The translations under genes and the position numbers were made by a program. Below, in pieces: positions 63,617 through 64,000 of a stretch of 64,000 nt of DNA. The notes under the pieces were generated by a model. That model worked only from the letters and a program-made list of their open reading frames with translations. It was not told where the DNA came from and ran no database searches. The stretch's first letter is position 1; every line of letters starts with the position of its first letter. This DNA comes from Vicingaceae bacterium (lineage in GTDB: Bacteria > Bacteroidota > Bacteroidia > Flavobacteriales_E > Vicingaceae), in NCBI GenBank assembly GCA_018402765.1, contig JAGYIE010000001.1:310001-374000 (forward strand), written 5' to 3'.

Positions 63617-64000
63617 TTAATCTATTAGCAGTATTTTTCTATTTTCTAGTTTTCCTGTATTTGTTAGTGCTTGAAGAATGTACATTCCTCTATCTAAATT
63701 ATTTATATTAAGGATTGACAAAGATTTTTCGAAAAGATTGTCCTCAAAATATACAACATTTCCTAATTGATCGAATAATTTAATAGCGGTTAAATTAACT
63801 GAGTGTTTAATATTAATCATTCCACGAGAAGGGATTGGATAAATTATAAGTTCATCGTTATTAAGTAAATCAACTTCCCTATCTGTCAATATGCCACAGG
63901 ATAATGTAAATAAGCTGTTATTTAAATAATTTATAAAGGCAGGAATAACATTACTAGAAGGCAAATTAGGCGTTCCTATTCCACCCCATTGAACTGAATT
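63617..64000 (-). CDS. T9SS cargo protein, N-terminal part beyond the window
   Basis: The frame is open to the window end without a stop, so this is the 3' part of a larger gene. The last 75 residues (LIIYPIPSRGMINIKHSVNL, then IKLFDQLGNVVYFEDNLF and LDRGMYILQALTNTGKLENR) are a type A T9SS sorting domain. It converges on the giant PKD gene with 28 bases between stops and no terminator seen. Confidence 0.75.
   Translation of the reverse strand, partial: NSVQWGGIGTPNLPSSNVIPAFINYLNNSLFTLSCGILTDREVDLLNNDELIIYPIPSRGMINIKHSVNLTAIKLFDQLGNVVYFEDNLFEKSLSILNINNLDRGMYILQALTNTGKLENRKILLID

Noticed and set aside
1-64000. CRISPR arrays, rRNA genes, transposases, integrases, prophage
   Set aside because: I scanned for regular direct repeats, conserved rRNA stretches and transposase-like open frames and saw none; short repeats present are palindromic or degenerate.

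Overview
This window is the chromosome of a low-GC member of the Bacteroidota, most likely Flavobacteriales. I infer this from several type IX secretion (T9SS) C-terminal sorting domains of type A and one of type B, the absence of Shine-Dalgarno-like starts, promoter elements matching the Bacteroidota TAnnTTTG -7 box, many lipoprotein signals, and families typical of this phylum (DUF6155, DUF6913, DUF3127, CvfB-like S1 protein, M1 aminopeptidase with a T9SS tail, DUF3494 ice-binding protein with a T9SS tail). The standard code is used. I see no rRNA, convincing tRNA, CRISPR array or intact transposase.

Layout. 1-3.3 kb: three consecutive secreted T9SS cargo genes, the first cut by the window edge. 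3.3-5.8 kb: a gene-poor accessory stretch with palindromic repeats, a broken LytTR response-regulator remnant and a RhuM-family gene. 5.8-16.4 kb: TlpA-like thioredoxin, small proteins, three SF2 helicases, a cold-shock-domain protein, a CxxCH-containing secreted protein, the DUF6155/DUF3820 pair and a coupled DEAD-box/CvfB pair; most units end in clear hairpin terminators. 16.4-20.5 kb: recF-DciA/DUF721-DUF6913-dapA on the minus strand, divergent from a TPR membrane protein and ribH. 21-29 kb: TMTC-like TPR glycosyltransferase; then minus-strand pyrD-HMG-CoA lyase and VWA-AAA ATPase-M48 peptidase-MsrA. 29.2-30.8 kb: a full-length but dead small gene with four in-frame stops, then an XRE regulator whose upstream region carries an array of TTACA-N2-TGTAA sites. 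30.8-36.5 kb: a metal-uptake operon (DtxR/MntR regulator, TroA-like binding protein, ATPase, permease fused to a DtxR-like domain, a secreted HExxH protein, second permease), in which every gene after the binding protein overlaps its neighbour. 36.5-44.3 kb: M1 aminopeptidase, ClpB, a GT-C-like membrane protein, AcuI-type oxidoreductase. 44.3-52.7 kb: an accessory region with long gene-poor gaps, an M50-like membrane peptidase with a possible frameshift, a nested hairpin element, a Crp/Fnr-SRPBCC-membrane protein-SDR cassette, an ice-binding protein and a decayed gene. 52.7-64 kb: PPIase-DUF3127-YdjM-like operon, large T9SS proteins, aldo/keto reductase and MarC.

The most promising lead is the metal-transport operon at 30.4-36.5 kb. 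It combines a metal-sensing regulator with a DtxR-like palindrome upstream of it, a second DtxR-like sensor fused to the permease, and an exported putative zinc peptidase translationally coupled between the two permease genes. Next to it is a dense operator-like array shared with a divergent XRE regulator. All functional statements come from reading the sequence and family knowledge; no database search was run.
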